DNA of 64,000 nt. It comes from Lentinus brumalis. Lineage: Eukaryota > Basidiomycota > Agaricomycetes > Polyporales > Polyporaceae. Numbering within the stretch: the first letter of the stretch is position 1; every line of letters begins with the position of its first letter. Both the position numbers and the translations under genes were made by a program. Of this stretch, positions 45,031 through 56,750 are shown piece by piece. Location: positions 1-64,000 of the forward strand of contig MARA01000023.1 of NCBI GenBank assembly GCA_001792895.1, written 5' to 3'. Below the pieces are notes generated by a model. The model saw nothing but the letters and a program-made list of their open reading frames with translations. It was not told the origin of the DNA and did not search any database.

Positions 45031-47249
45031 CATGTCAACTTATCTCGCTCGTGATGGCGGCTTTAGACGACGACCTGGATCGGAGATATCTCTGCGTGCT
45101 GGCTCGAGGCTGCTAAATCCGGGGCATGCGCTGATGCAGTGAGTGCTCGAAGGAAGCCAGCCAGAATTTGGGATATCTCTTTCTCACCACCACGCACAGG
45201 TCTCCTCCTCTCCCTCTCTCCTCCACCTTCTGACGGTTCCGACACGAAATCGCCGTCCCCGACGGCGCCCCAATGCATTGAAGGGCATGCTGGCGACTGG
45301 GCTCAAGGTCGTATGGTTCTCCCTGTCACTCACAGGTGTGTACGCTCCTCCCAAAGCTTGTAGACTGCCCTCACACTTCCCCCATTCAAGGCTTTCTGAG
45401 CAGCATCGCTGCGCTCCCCGCCTTTGCGCAGGCGCTGGATGGCTACTTGATACCCGGACTGTACACTGCCACGAACTTAGTACTGCAAGGCCTGTTCTGC
45501 CTCGGTAAGTCGCCATTAAGCGTGCGACATGACAAGAGAATGACAGGAGTGGGTTGGAAGGCATGATTTGGACGATGGACCCATTTGAGATGCCACGAAC
45601 GTTTTGTATAAGTGCGTACTTCGCCTCCGTTCTTGTGCTCGCAATGTCCAGCGGCTGACGTGACGCTGTCTTCAAGTGCAACCCGCTCTCTCTGGCGTGG
45701 CGTGGTCATTCATGACAGTGATCACGAGCTGTATGACCTTTGCAACGTCTTATGCGATTCTCCGGCCGGCAGGCGGCGTGCCCGCAAGCCCGGCGTACAT
45801 GTGCGTATCCCTCAATATCTTCCTCAGCTCTACCCAGACATCTGAGCGTCTTTCAGTCGGAGCCGGCTAAGATGGCATCATGCGTGTCTCTTCATGGCTT
45901 TCATCCCCATGGCCGCTTTCGCTGCATATCTAGTCCTCGTGCTCAGATTCGATGCCGTCCAACCCACTGATGGTATGAATTGCGACGCGACGAACCCAGT
46001 CTGGTAGGGCATATTCACTGATATTGCTCTAGGTCAGCTACTGACGCGCCCGCTTGCACAGGGTCCGTCTCCTCAGTTATGCAGGGGTTCCGCTGCTCCT
46101 CGCCCTCCCGTCACTCCTTCTGACTTGCGCAGCAGCGTTTCAGTTCTACGTTCACTCTTCTCGCTCCCCTCGTTATACTAGTCGCTCATTCGTCCATTCC
46201 AACGATCACTTTACCCCAGTTCCCCTAAGACGACAATCGAAATTCAGGCTCAATAACGGTTGGCACGAAGCGAAGGGAGTGGATATGGAACCATACACCA
46301 CAGGTTCCATGCCCGAGCTAACACCTTCGTCCACCCGTCCCGGCGCAGATCAACGCAGCGTGACGCCATCTGGCACGATCGTCGTTGCTGAAGCTATCCC
46401 TTCACCTCCGGACTCCCTATCCTCCGCCCGCGGGCGTATGTCTACTGGCCGCGCCCCAGTAAGCCCTGGGGTCGCTCAGCCTGGCATGCGCTATCATCTA
46501 CCCTTCCAATGGCAGCCACCATCTCCGCGCAGCTCTACCGACCTCTTCCGCGACTCCCCAGAGCTCACCTACTCCCGACAAACGCCATCCCCACTCGTGT
46601 TCGCGATGCCTGCTGACGACCCCAAGGGTCCCAACACCACCATGGTCTCCGTGACCTCCAACCTTTCCGAGCGCATATACGAAGCAGCACCGTGGCTCAA
46701 GGACGAGAAGGCGGCGTACCTACGCCAAATAGAGAGGGCGAACAACGCTCGCAAAGGCGAGATCACCCACGACGATGACGAACATTACGATGCAGTAAGC
46801 GGCGAGCTCCGGTGGGTCAGGAACTCTGACGATACCGCCACTGTGAAGTCCGAGCTTGAATTTGCGCGGACCCCGCAGCGGGAGGTGTTCGAAGAGGTCG
46901 CTTGGAGACCTTCCCCCGTAGATCGTGCGTGTCCGCTCTAGCCCCGCCCGTCGTCCCGCCTGTCCCCGTACGGTGCTAACCTCCTGTCTTCTTCGCAGCA
47001 TCAACGTATGACGCCGGGTTGACCGAGACCCCAATACCCAACTTCACACGGATGGTGTGGCGAATTCTGTTCTTCCAGCTCTTCTCGTCCGCCACGCAGA
47101 TTATTGCGACGCTTTCTTCTCTTGTCGACATGTTCACGCAGAACAAGGCCCCGTCGTCGTTCGGCACGCAGCACGTCGCGCTCATCCTCGCCGCGTGGGC
47201 ACCGCCAATAGCGTTCGGCATCATCCCGTGGCGGCGGAAGGCGCGCTGA
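45031..47249 (+). CDS. Multi-pass membrane protein, receptor-like topology
   Basis: Exons supported by phase: 45200-45335, 45391-45504, 45677-45800, 45857-45972, then 46062 to about 46925 and a final exon from about 47000 to the stop at 47249. Hydrophobic helices are seen in order: GLKVVWFSLSLTGFLSSIAA, ATNLVLQGLFCLVQPALSGV, AWSFMTVITSCMTFATSYAI, AFIPMAAFAAYLVLVLRF, LLSYAGVPLLLALPSLLLTC, then a long hydrophilic S/P-rich loop of about 250 residues, then ILFFQLFSSATQIIATLSSL and LILAAWAPPIAFGII. That is about seven spans with a large loop before the last two, reminiscent of a G-protein-coupled receptor but without a family motif I can name. The junction at 45972/46062 does not keep frame as I read it (one base off). 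The first exon (MSTYLARDGGF) is a guess. Confidence 0.5.
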
Positions 47250-47875
47250 CCTTTGCTCGAGTATCCCTTTGGTTTTTGCCGTCGCTGCATCCTTCTTCTC
47301 GTATTCGTCCTCTTTCGTGCGCTCAATGTACATATCACCTAGGGCTCGCCAGTGTTCCCGGTCTGCTACTGATACCTATACCCTATGTAGGAGTAATGTG
47401 TTTCTACTCTCGCACACACGCCGTTCGACCTGCTTTGCATACACTTTCGCATAATCGTCCCCGCCCCCCAATTCCACCTCCCCTCCCTGCTCACACGATC
47501 GTTGAAAGTTCTCCGCTCTTCGTCATGTGCTCGCAGGCGTTGCGTGTGTCCTATATCTCCCTCCCACTCTCCCTGGCCTCTCTGTCTCTGACAAGCTGTA
47601 CTATAGGTATTGTACACATAGTGGATCTCTCCCTCGTTGTCTTCAGGTTCTTGCTTGGAATTCACTGTCTTTCTGCTGATCCCTCTGTACTCGATCATAC
47701 CTTGAGCGTCGGAAGCTTCATACCTGCCAGGACCTGCAGAGGTGGAAGCGTCGTGCATGCGAGACGTGCAGATGGCGCGTTGAAGCCCATTATTGACTAC
47801 TATCTACGTATGATGAGATGCGAGAGCAGAGCGATGGCGATACAAGAAGCGGCGATGATACAAGAAGAGCACTAC
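47250..47875. other. Convergent 3' intergenic region
   Basis: Between the stops of the membrane-protein gene (plus) and the CBS gene (minus). Pyrimidine-rich; contains the two 3' untranslated regions and nothing else I can support. Confidence 0.4.
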
Positions 47876-48836
47876 TCAGAACCCACGGCGCGAGACGAAT
47901 CTCTGGTAATAGAGGCGGGGTCATAAGCCAAACTAGCGAGAGAGCGAGAGAGCGAGAGAAGCTAGAACACACCTCTAGATCGTGCGACGTTACTACGCCA
48001 AGGACGAATTTGCGGTCCCAATCGGTGACTATAGCGAAGATATTATGCTTGAGGAATTCCTCGAGCTCGGCGAGGGGTGTTGAGGGCGAGATGATCGTGT
48101 ACGGGGTCGAAGCTGTCCGCTTGAACTTGGTCATGTACTTCTCCACCTTGTCGTCCTTCAGGAGAGGACGCCGAGGCCAGGACGCGAGATGGATGAATGG
48201 GGAAGACGCGAAGGTGTGGAGAGAGGGGAAGCGGTGGCTTCATTGAGTATAATGTCTGGCGTAGTTCCTGATAGGAGCGCAGACTCACAGGATTCGCATC
48301 GCCCGCTTCCCATTTCGACTTCAGAACGGTGACGTCGATGTAGCCCAGCAGTTTCCGCTTCTGGTCAAGCACTCTGTGTGGGGTGAAAGGCAGAGAGGGA
48401 GGTATTAGTGGTAAAGTCACGTTCAGTGGCTCCCCGAGAGAGAGCCTCCGAAGGTTCGCTGCTCTGAGCCGTCCCGCCCATTCATTCGCTACTCCGTTTC
48501 CCCCATTTGCGTGCGCAGCTGCAGATCCTTCGGAGGCTGCTACCCTAGAAGCGTAGGAGAAGGACACGGAGATAAGGACTTACGGAATGTGGGAGAAGTC
48601 GCGCTCGTAGGCCATCTCTATCGCGCGTGAGATGGCCTCATCTTCTGGGAGCGCGAACGCCGGGGGCAATTGCAAGTCCTGGGTGTCCCGCGAGTGTTCG
48701 GAGAGCATGTGCGGGTGAGTTTGCGCTAGACCACAGGGGTGCTGGTGCTGACCTCGACGACTGCGCCTCGGTACTTGTCTGCAGGCGGCCGGGTGAAGGC
48801 GGACTGGGCGGGAAGCGTAGCTGTTGTCGTCGCCAT
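47876..48836 (-). CDS. CBS-domain pair protein, 157 aa
   Basis: Five exons close in phase: 48753-48836, 48584-48678, 48289-48373, 47973-48155, 47876-47902 (the last only 27 nt). The product is essentially one CBS pair (Bateman module): first repeat FALPEDEAISRAIEMAYERD .. VLDQKRKLLGYIDVTVLKSK, second repeat PYTIISPSTPLAELEEFLKH .. FAIVTDWDRKFVLGVVTSHD, ending RFVSRRGF. Such modules bind adenine nucleotides or S-adenosylmethionine and regulate partner enzymes; stand-alone ones of this size are common in fungi. The start is the first ATG of the frame (MATTTATLPAQSAF). It shares a 352-bp divergent promoter with the RPN1 copy. Confidence 0.88.
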
Positions 48837-49188
48837 TTCGTGGTATTGATGTTGGTATGAGAGACTAGTGATGCGCAGAGAGCAGGATAGAAGAGCGTAG
48901 GAGATCGTGCAGGACGTCGAGCAGGTTATAAGCAAGAAAAGCGAGCGAGCGTACCAGGTCCGGTCAGGCCATTCTCGTCGTACAATCCTTGTCTCGATCA
49001 TGGCCTTATTTTCGGCGTTTCCCGAGAGAGAAATGATGGGATAGTCCCGTATATGGAACCGTTTTCCAACTCAGAAACCGCGTATCCTGTAAGCCCTAGG
49101 CTGGGGTCTGCAAGCGACGTGCACTGACGCGTCGCGTCGAGTGTCTGCACGCTCGTCTGCATCTTTCTCTCCTCCCCACTCGTCCGTC
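48837..49188. promoter_or_regulatory. Divergent promoter between CBS gene and RPN1 copy
   Basis: 352 bp between two start codons on opposite strands. The segment around 48890-48970, containing GATCGTGCAGGACGTCGAG and CGAGCGAGCGTACCAGGTCC, is found again at about 60145-60200. CTTATAACC on the minus strand near 48925-48935 could be a TATA-like element for the CBS gene. Confidence 0.5.
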
Positions 49189-50870
49189 ATGCCTGAAAGC
49201 ACGAAAGTCACAATCGCCGTTCCTGCTCAGGACCCCAAGAAGAAGAAGCCTGAGGAGAAGCCTGAGGAGGACGTCAAGGATGGTGCATCCAAGAAGAAGG
49301 ACGAGGAGAAGGAGGGCGAGGACCTGGTACGTGCTTGGATTGAGTGGAGTCGGGAAGCCTCCTCACATCGCTTTTGCTGCAGTCGGAAGAGGACCTGCAG
49401 CTGAAGAACGAACTGGAGATGCTCATCGAACGTCTGAGGGTGAGTGTGCTTGCACATGGACGGGACGCGTACGCATACTAACTGTGGCTGATCGCAGGAA
49501 CCTAACACCGACCTCTACCGACCAGCCCTGGAGACTTTAAGGACTCTTATAAGGACATCAACGTCGTCCATGACCTCCGTGCCGAAACCCTTGAAGTTCC
49601 TCCACCCCCATTACCCGCAACTGCAGGAGCTGTACGAGACATGGCCTGTCTCGGATAACAAGGTGAGCCCCGCACTACTGCTCTTGCTTCTCGTCCACTC
49701 CCGCCGGCCTGACCGCGGCGACGCGCCTCGGTCGGGGAAGATCACCTGCCGGCGGCGGTGGCCCAACAGTACATCCCCATGCGCCGCATTCCTCATACGT
49801 CGCGGCCTAGCACCTCTTCCGAATTGGTGCTGGGTCAATCGTGCGCTAGGGCAGTTGGCAAGCTGGGTCACATTTGTGCGACAACGAATCGACCCGGGCC
49901 TGGATGAGGCCCGCATGTAGGGCGAACGATGATGGTATATGTTATGCGTCCGTGCACGGAAATGCCCCGATGCCTCCGCTTGCGTGCAAATCGCATGAGC
50001 ACGAGCAGGATGCGCGCCGAATCCGTTCGAAAGAGAGATGCGAGCTGCGAATTGCGACTGCACGCTGTTTCGAGCCGACCGCACTTATCCTCCCAGGTTC
50101 GTCGCGGAGCCGGGTTGGAATTGCCACCTGTTGTCCAAGCGAGACTTGATTTCCACCATCCTCGTATCTACTCCTGCGACATGGGTGCTGACGCGTTCAT
50201 CAGAGCCTCTTCGCCGACATCCTCTCCGTCCTCGCCATGACCTACTCCGACACCCAGCCCCGGGGGACGCTCCGCTACCGCCTGCTCTCCGCCTCGCTCA
50301 GCCCCTCGAAGAAACTCTCGGAGCCTGGCTCTTGGGGTCACGAATACGTGCGCCACCTTGCGGCTGAGCTGGGCGAAGAATACAGCTTGCGCGAGTTCGA
50401 TGAGACAGGCGAGGAGAAGACCACGGACGAGAACCGAGTTCCTGGCACTGTGGAGGATCTGCAAGCACTCGCAATCGAATGCGCGACGTTCCTCCTCCAA
50501 CACAACGCGGAGCCGGACGCGGTCGACCTGCTGGAGGAGCTTGAGATCGTGGACCGCATTGTTGACATTGTTGACGATAACACATACGAGCGCGTATGTC
50601 AATACATGATTCGGTAAGTGAGATGACGCTTGGGTTGTGTGTCTCGCGCTCACGGCGGTGCAGTTGTGTCAACCTTCTTCCCCCACCAGACGACCTCTCC
50701 TTCCTCCGCACGGCGCATCGCATCTACGCGAAGCACCACAAGTTCCCACAAGCACTCACACTCTCAATCCGCCTCGGCGATCCCGAATTGATCCGCAAGG
50801 ACTTCAATGCGCCTGCCAATTGACTATGAAGAAGCAGCTCGCGTTTATCCTTGCGCGAGCACAGGACCCG
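49189..50870 (+). pseudogene. RPN1: Truncated RPN1 (26S proteasome regulatory subunit 2)
   Basis: RPN1 is the proteasome base scaffold that receives ubiquitin and shuttle receptors. Exons 49189-49326, 49383-49439, 49498-49662, 50204-50613 and 50664 onward close in phase. The K/E-rich start (KKKKPEEKPEEDVKDG) is followed by LSEEDLQLKNELEMLIERL, TLIRTSTSSMTSVPKPLKFL, LFADILSVLAMTYSDTQPRG, GSWGHEYVRHLAAELGEEY and IRKDFNAPAN. At about 50820 one base is missing (AATTGAC, where AATTTGAC continues as LTMKKQLAFILARAQ), and after about 50868 similarity ends. Only about 325 of the usual 930 or so residues are present; the toroid repeats are absent from the next 9 kb. Either this is a partial duplicate, or the gene was cut by an insertion, deletion or assembly misjoin. 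Intron 3 (541 nt) is ten times the local norm. Confidence 0.85.
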
Positions 50871-50919
50871 GCGGCTGGCGCGTGCTCGTCGGCGGCCGGT
50901 GCGCTGCGTGCCGTGTGCC

Positions 50920-50943
50920 GGGGCGGGGCGGGGCGGGGCGGGG
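50920..50943 (+). repeat. G-quadruplex-prone run (five GGGG tracts)
   Basis: Five GGGG tracts separated by single C, about 50 bp after similarity to RPN1 stops. It fits the G4 consensus and lies close to the break. Confidence 0.7.
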
Positions 50944-53900
50944 TGCCAGGCCTGTTGCAGCGAGAAAGAGAACCTCAGGGAGATTGCTGGGTTGGACTCG
51001 CTGGGCTGGAGATTGCTGGGCTGGCTGGGCTGGACTGGCACGCGGCGGAGATCGCTGCAGGGGCTAGTGCGAGAGGGACTCGCCCGTGTAGACTACCGGC
51101 AATATATCTCGTTCTCGCTCGCACACGCACGACAGGCTCGCCCTGCAGAGGAGAGGAGACGGCTTGTATTCTCGTTATATACTGACGGTACATCCGTGCG
51201 CCACAGACCCGCGCTGTGCGACGTCCCACTCCCTCCCGTGCTGCGAAGATGTACACCCGGACGCGCTGCAGACAGACTGCCCGCTCGCACCTGCATCGTC
51301 CCCTCCGCTCGCCCTCACTCGACGCGCCCGCCCGGGTGTTCTTGCATTCTCGCACACTCGCGTTCTGCCTACTCGGAGAAGACAGACCCGGGGACGCACT
51401 CGCCGCGCAACTGCGAGACCAGGACACTCGCCGCTCACCAGCCTGCAAGCAGTGGCGAGCCGGAGCGTCCGGGCGGCGGGCACACCGCAGGACGTCCCAA
51501 GACTCATGGGCCAAACCTCAACCTGCCAGAAACGACGGTCAGTCCGCCGGGTAGCTCTCAGATGACGGTTTGTACGTACGGGAGCGATCTCCTGCCACGC
51601 ACAGCGGCATCGACGAGCAGCAACTCCCCCGGGACATGCCCGACAGAGTGCGGAACGCTGTCATACCCAATCGTCAGTGCCAGGAATTCTCGCAGAGAGA
51701 GGCTCACTCACCAGTATCTCAGCGGGCGGTACGAACTTGAACGAGGCGTGATTACGACCAGAACGACCGGGAGACCGCAACCTGAGACTTCAGACGGCAC
51801 CGCATGTACCAGAGTCCTCGAACGTAGCCATGGCCGGCATGCGACCTCGACAACCGTCCTCATTGCGCCGCATACCTCCGCAGACACAGATTCCCGGTCC
51901 GCAAGCCCGCGACGACCGCGTGCGGTGGCTGCGATACAAAAGGTCAGTCTGAAGTGTTGAAGATATACACAGTCAGAAGAGGTGCTCACTAACTTGTCTA
52001 CGGACGCAGTGACGTGCGGGGTCACCGTGCTCACCCGCTGCCCGCGATGCCATTAAAGGTCCCTGCAGGAAGAAACGGTCAGTCGTTCCCGTTGTACCTG
52101 CACGTCGACCTATGGCCGGTATACATAATTCTACTTACTTATGTGCCTAGGCCGGAAGGCACGATCATAGCGGCAGGCCGCGGTACAGCGAGCGGAAACA
52201 GATCCATGTTGAGTGTGCTGTACCAGATATCATCAGCAAGCTTCGCAATGGCGCAGGCATGCAGAGGTACGCACCGAGTGCGAGAGTAGTGCGAGGGAAA
52301 GGCAGAAGAGCGCGGTGCACCGTGGGCGGCGACAGGCGGCGACTCCGAGAGTCGCAGATCGCGCTCCGGGCGCTTGCCGAGACAGGCGTGATTTGCCCGC
52401 ATCGCAAGGCCGCGTCGTGCTCTCTACCCGCCTCCACCACCATCCTGCCGCGGCCAGACTCTTGCGAGTCCGCATCCCTACTCGTCGCCGCCGCTTGTGA
52501 GGCCTTCGCCGGGGTTCAACGCTGTCGCGATGCTGCAGTAGCGGTCGCCTGCCAGAAAAATCAAGATAAGTCAATGTACGCACTCGAGATGCAAAACGGA
52601 TGGTACGTACTCCTCTGTCGTCTCTTGGCTGATGTCCGACTGTATGCATGTCGTCTCGGGCAGCCTTGATGTCGACGAAGGCATCGCGCTGCAAGGGATG
52701 TCCAGGTGAGTTCTTGCCATAACACCGCGGGACAACGAGGTACGTACATCGTGGGCACTAGTTCAGAGGACGAGGAGTGGAAGCCTTGCTGCTTGCCGCC
52801 TCTCGTGTCTGGGACTTGCTGTCTTGGACGACGCGTCGGCCAGTAAGCGCTTGCGCTGCCCGCGACGCGTGACGTCATGTCTCCGAAAGAGGCAACACGC
52901 GAGTCTCAGGTCGCCTCGATGTTGCCCCGGCTTGCTCTCTTGATTGCCCTACCCCCACACATCGCACGCTGCAAGGTGCATACGCGGGGGCTTTGCACCC
53001 GGACACGATGAGTAGGGTGGCCCCGGGATCGAGCTGCTAGACAGAACTGCGCCGCGACTCGTGAGTAAGAACGAGCGAAGCAGGGTCAGGTATGCGTCCA
53101 CTTACCTGCGGGAAGAGCGGCCCCGAGAAGGCTTCGACTCGGAGCCGCGCTAGGTCCTGTCCTTGGGCCGCTTTCCGCTGAGGCCCGACGGCGGCGATTC
53201 GAGGCTGAGAGGCTTGGCAGGTGCGTATGGACTTCAGACCTACTACAGATAGCCTACCCTGCGATGTTGTGGCATGCTGTATCACCGGCATTCCGAGTCC
53301 GACCACTGGACTCAGCGGACTCGACCGGCTCATTCTCATGGAGGCCTGCTGCCGGAGGGATGAGCATGCGCGCTGATATACAAACAGGTAAGGAGGCTTA
53401 CCGCACTGTGCAGGTAAGGTGAGTCGTTAAGACCCCACATTTTCGCGTCTGCCGTCGCCCGTTCGCCGTTCTGATATTTTGGCGGCCCAACACCTATTCG
53501 TGAACGGTGAGTACGCCGCGATGTTTGTGAGCTGACAGGTTGTGACGAACATACATACTTTGCGGGAAGCCTGAGCCCTCGCTGCGGCTCTGTTGAGGCT
53601 GCCGGCCGCTGGTGGCGAGGCTGAACGCAGGAACGGTCTGCTAGTGTGCTTGAACCAAGAGTTGCGCCTCATGATGCGCACGTCGCGCTCTCACCATTTC
53701 TAGCGGACAGACGAAGCTGGAAGGCGCGTCGACACGTCGGCATCATTTACTGGACGTGAATCACGCGTTGCAGGGCCATCGTTCATGTGCTGTATGTCCA
53801 AGGCCAACGACGCGTCAGTTACTCACGGAAACCAGACAGTGATGGAGTAGAATGTGTGCTCACCGTATCATACATAGACAGACGGCTCCATCGAGTCTGT

Positions 53901-54906
53901 CAGCGAGGAAGAGGTGCGGCTTGAGCCAGTGGGTGGCGAGCGTATCTGGATTGTGGGTATGGGTGATGGGGACATGGTCGTGGTGAGAGTGAAGTCCGTG
54001 GGCCTCCCGTCGTTGTGTTGTACGTGATCTAAAGGTTAACGATGTACAGTAGAGTACGAGCCAATGCGAACTGGGACCTTGAAAGGAATAATGGGAGTGT
54101 GAACTGGAACTAGGACGAGGACCTAGAGCGCAAATAGTCTGTGGGTGCGTGTGATATGAAGTCCTACCGCTCGTGGTAGAGAATTTAGGCGGGATGCTTC
54201 TGGGCATGTGGGACGGAGCGCTGAACGAAGTTCCTGGCTTCTCGGTGTAGCCTCACAGCCCTCGCTAGCCCAGCCTGTGGCAGTAGACAGCCCAAACATC
54301 CTTCTATCTCAGGGCACGCTGTGCGCACCCAGCACAGAATGAAGCATATAGCATTGTACAGGCCCATGAACACTATGGACAACTCATCCTGCAATCTCTG
54401 CTGGGTGCGGGATAGAGAGCCTAGGGAGGAGTGGCATGTCGACGTGTTGCCATGGGCACCAGACACCTTGCCAAAGATAGATGATTGGACCCTGGCTTCG
54501 AGAAGCTGCTGATCGGTGTCATGACTTCGAATTCAGGTCGCTCATGTCCCAGCCTGCAGTAATTGCCATGCTGGGGCTTGTGTACTGCCCAACGAGAGTC
54601 ATAAATTTCCTGCAGGCTAGCAGAATGTAGAGATGTAGCTCATACTTTGAAGGTAGAAGAGTTCCGTGAGCTACTCGGGGATGAGGCCAGTGGAACTGCG
54701 GTACTCGATCAGCGGGCAAAGCGGCCACTTCCACAGCCGCCAGGGCAGCTATCCCAGTCGGGACAACTTCCATGTCTCGGTTAATGGAAAAAAAGATAGA
54801 GCAGCGGCGAGTTATGCAGTCATGCTGTCATCGGGCCTAGATCACTCAGGTCCAGATGGCAGCCTGAGCAATGAGTCAATGACTCGCACGAGCAAAAGAA
54901 GACAAG

Positions 54907-54991
54907 AGTTTTGCCGGAATTTGAACTCCCTCACAGTAGTAATGCATAGACAGAGTTGGTAGACAGAACATACCACTGTACTATCAAAGCC
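54907..54991 (-). pseudogene. tRNA-like relic
   Basis: On the minus strand GGCTTTG begins an 85-nt segment ending CAAAACT (6 of 7 acceptor pairs counting one G-U). TAGTACAGTGG fits the A box and GTTCAAATTCC resembles the B box, but the T-stem does not pair properly and the B-box end differs from consensus. I read it as a decayed tRNA gene or the head of a tRNA-derived SINE, not a functional tRNA. Confidence 0.3.
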
Positions 54992-55713
54992 TTCAGATAC
55001 AGAGGGAGTCTTGTTAAAGAGCAGGTGGAAGCAGAAGCGGACAAGCCTGAGAGTTCAAGAGAGTCAACATCCAGCTAAGCACTTAGTGCTGGTAATACCT
55101 TGTATTGTTAGTGGGCATTCAAAGCTTTACGGGCAGATGTGAGTTAGATAGAGGACGGAGAATGAGGGGCACTTGAGGCCGGAGCCCTCGTCGGAGACTC
55201 GGAGGTGGTGCCAGAAGAGGTGTTGAGCCAAAAAGGCAAGTTAAGCGCTCTCCGAAATCGCAACCTTCTCCAATAGCGCGCGTTCACTTTGTGTTCATTC
55301 TGCTGGTGACCGCGCGGAACTGGGATGTATAGGAGTCTCAAACGCTAACGTAAGACATTCTATGCTACTACAAGGACATTTGAGCTGATGCGACACCTAG
55401 GATCAACCATGCTGAGACGAGCAAAGCTAAGCTACTCAATGCTGAAGTCTCGCAACACCCGTGCGTCGAGCGAGGTTCTATGGCATGAGTACTCATATTG
55501 TGGCGTAGGCGTCTACTCATTAGCTTACTGGTAGGTTACTCCAGGTACTCTGGCACTCCGAATTGTCCTGGAAATGGATGAAACCCCGCAGACGTGCGTG
55601 TTTAGGAGGACCCTGTCCCCGTCCCTTCGTCCGCCGACCATCCGCCAGAACTATGAGCCGGAATACAACCATCAAGTTCTTGGCGTCAATCTTACGTTAC
55701 GAGTGAAGCTCTC

Positions 55714-56220
55714 TTGAGCCGAGACAGCTTCGACCGTCGGGAAAATGCTCTAGATGCTCTCCTCCGTCTGTGCACCCTGCCACTTCGTCCGCCCTTCGTC
55801 CCACCTCGCCGTGTCGCATTCTGGTTGGACAAGACCCCGCTATGCGCTGCATCGTGCGAACACATTGCAGACAACAACTTAAGGTTTCTCTCCCGTGACT
55901 CTGACCAGCAGAATGGGTATAAGTACCCCTCCATCTCGACCACCTCCCGGGCACCCGTTCCCATGCCCGCCTCCATGCCCGTCCCCTCTCTCATACCCTT
56001 ACTCCTATCCGGCACATTATACCATCTATTCCTCTCACTGCTGACTATGCATGTCCTCAGGACATTATTCCTTTCTATACTCATCTCTCCTTTCACTATG
56101 CTACACACCATGTCGCCGACTCCACTGCACTATGTCACTGTACTTCTATTCTCGCACGTACACGTTCACTTTGGCTGTTCATTGGACATCTTCTTGCATG
56201 TGAGTCCTCTCTCATTTTGA
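55714..56220 (+). CDS. Possible unknown ORF with hydrophobic C-terminal half
   Basis: An uninterrupted 168-codon frame with a charged N-terminal half (SRDSFDRRENALDALLRL) and a hydrophobic half (PLLLSGTLYHLFLSLLTMHV). No homologue recognised. The hydrophobic character may simply reflect CT-rich sequence, so this is a weak call. Confidence 0.2.
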   Translation: MSRDSFDRRENALDALLRLCTLPLRPPFVPPRRVAFWLDKTPLCAASCEHIADNNLRFLSRDSDQQNGYKYPSISTTSRAPVPMPASMPVPSLIPLLLSGTLYHLFLSLLTMHVLRTLFLSILISPFTMLHTMSPTPLHYVTVLLFSHVHVHFGCSLDIFLHVSPLSF

Positions 56221-56461
56221 GAGTCGTTTTACCAGCTCTAACGACTTGATCTCAGGCCTGTTACATGTCAACGCCCTCGAGAGATGAGTTGATGCCATGC
56301 TAAGTACTCGAGCAACACTGTCCGTTGTTTCCAACTTGCTCGTTTGGACTTTGCTGACTGCCCTCCTTCTCTTCACTAGGCTTTCAGACGCTTCTGACCT
56401 CTCCCGACTGCGCTTCAAGTTCAGCTCTACAGCCTATCGCAAGAACTGACCAGTCATCGGC

Positions 56462-56750
56462 AGGTACCTGCTCGCAGCAATCTGGCAGAATAGAGCGCTG
56501 TGTCCTGAGGCCAGAAAGGCCGTAGCGGTGAGTCTATGGCGTTCCGAGACTGATCGACTTCTTACTCACTGACATGTATTTCCGGCAGTCCAGAGAGAGT
56601 ATCATCACACCGAGGTACAAGGTTCGCTGTTCAGCCTGGTGCAGAAATAGAGACAACGATGGCTGACTCAACTTGGCTTGCGCAGATCGCTATCTCAAGA
56701 CTCATAAGCTCGAACGCAGCGGCAGCCGCGGAGTAAGTAAGTCGTTTCTC
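56462..56750 (+). CDS. Possible short exons of an unrecognised gene
   Basis: YLLAAIWQNRALCPEARKAV (56465-56528) ends at gtgagt; after a 61-nt gap with ctgac and a ggcag acceptor, SRESIITPRYK follows; after another gap ending gcgcag, IAISRLISSNAAAAAE precedes a stop. The signals are good but no start is found upstream, so it may be a gene fragment. Confidence 0.3.

Larger units (their letters stand above)
50871..55690. other. Long gene-poor stretch downstream of the RPN1 break
   Basis: About 4.8 kb. Short open frames exist in all frames at 50.9-52.7 kb because of high GC, but they lack consistent splice signals or recognisable domains. No RPN1 C-terminal sequence is found. The one notable item is a tRNA-like relic at 54907-54991. 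Confidence 0.4.

Noticed and set aside
50851..51960. 369-codon frame continuing past the RPN1 break
   Set aside because: Checked for RPN1 C-terminal motifs and found none; arginine-rich GC-driven frame without splice signals.
54907..54991. Functional tRNA gene
   Set aside because: The T-stem does not pair and the D-stem has a mismatch, so it is kept only as a low-confidence relic.
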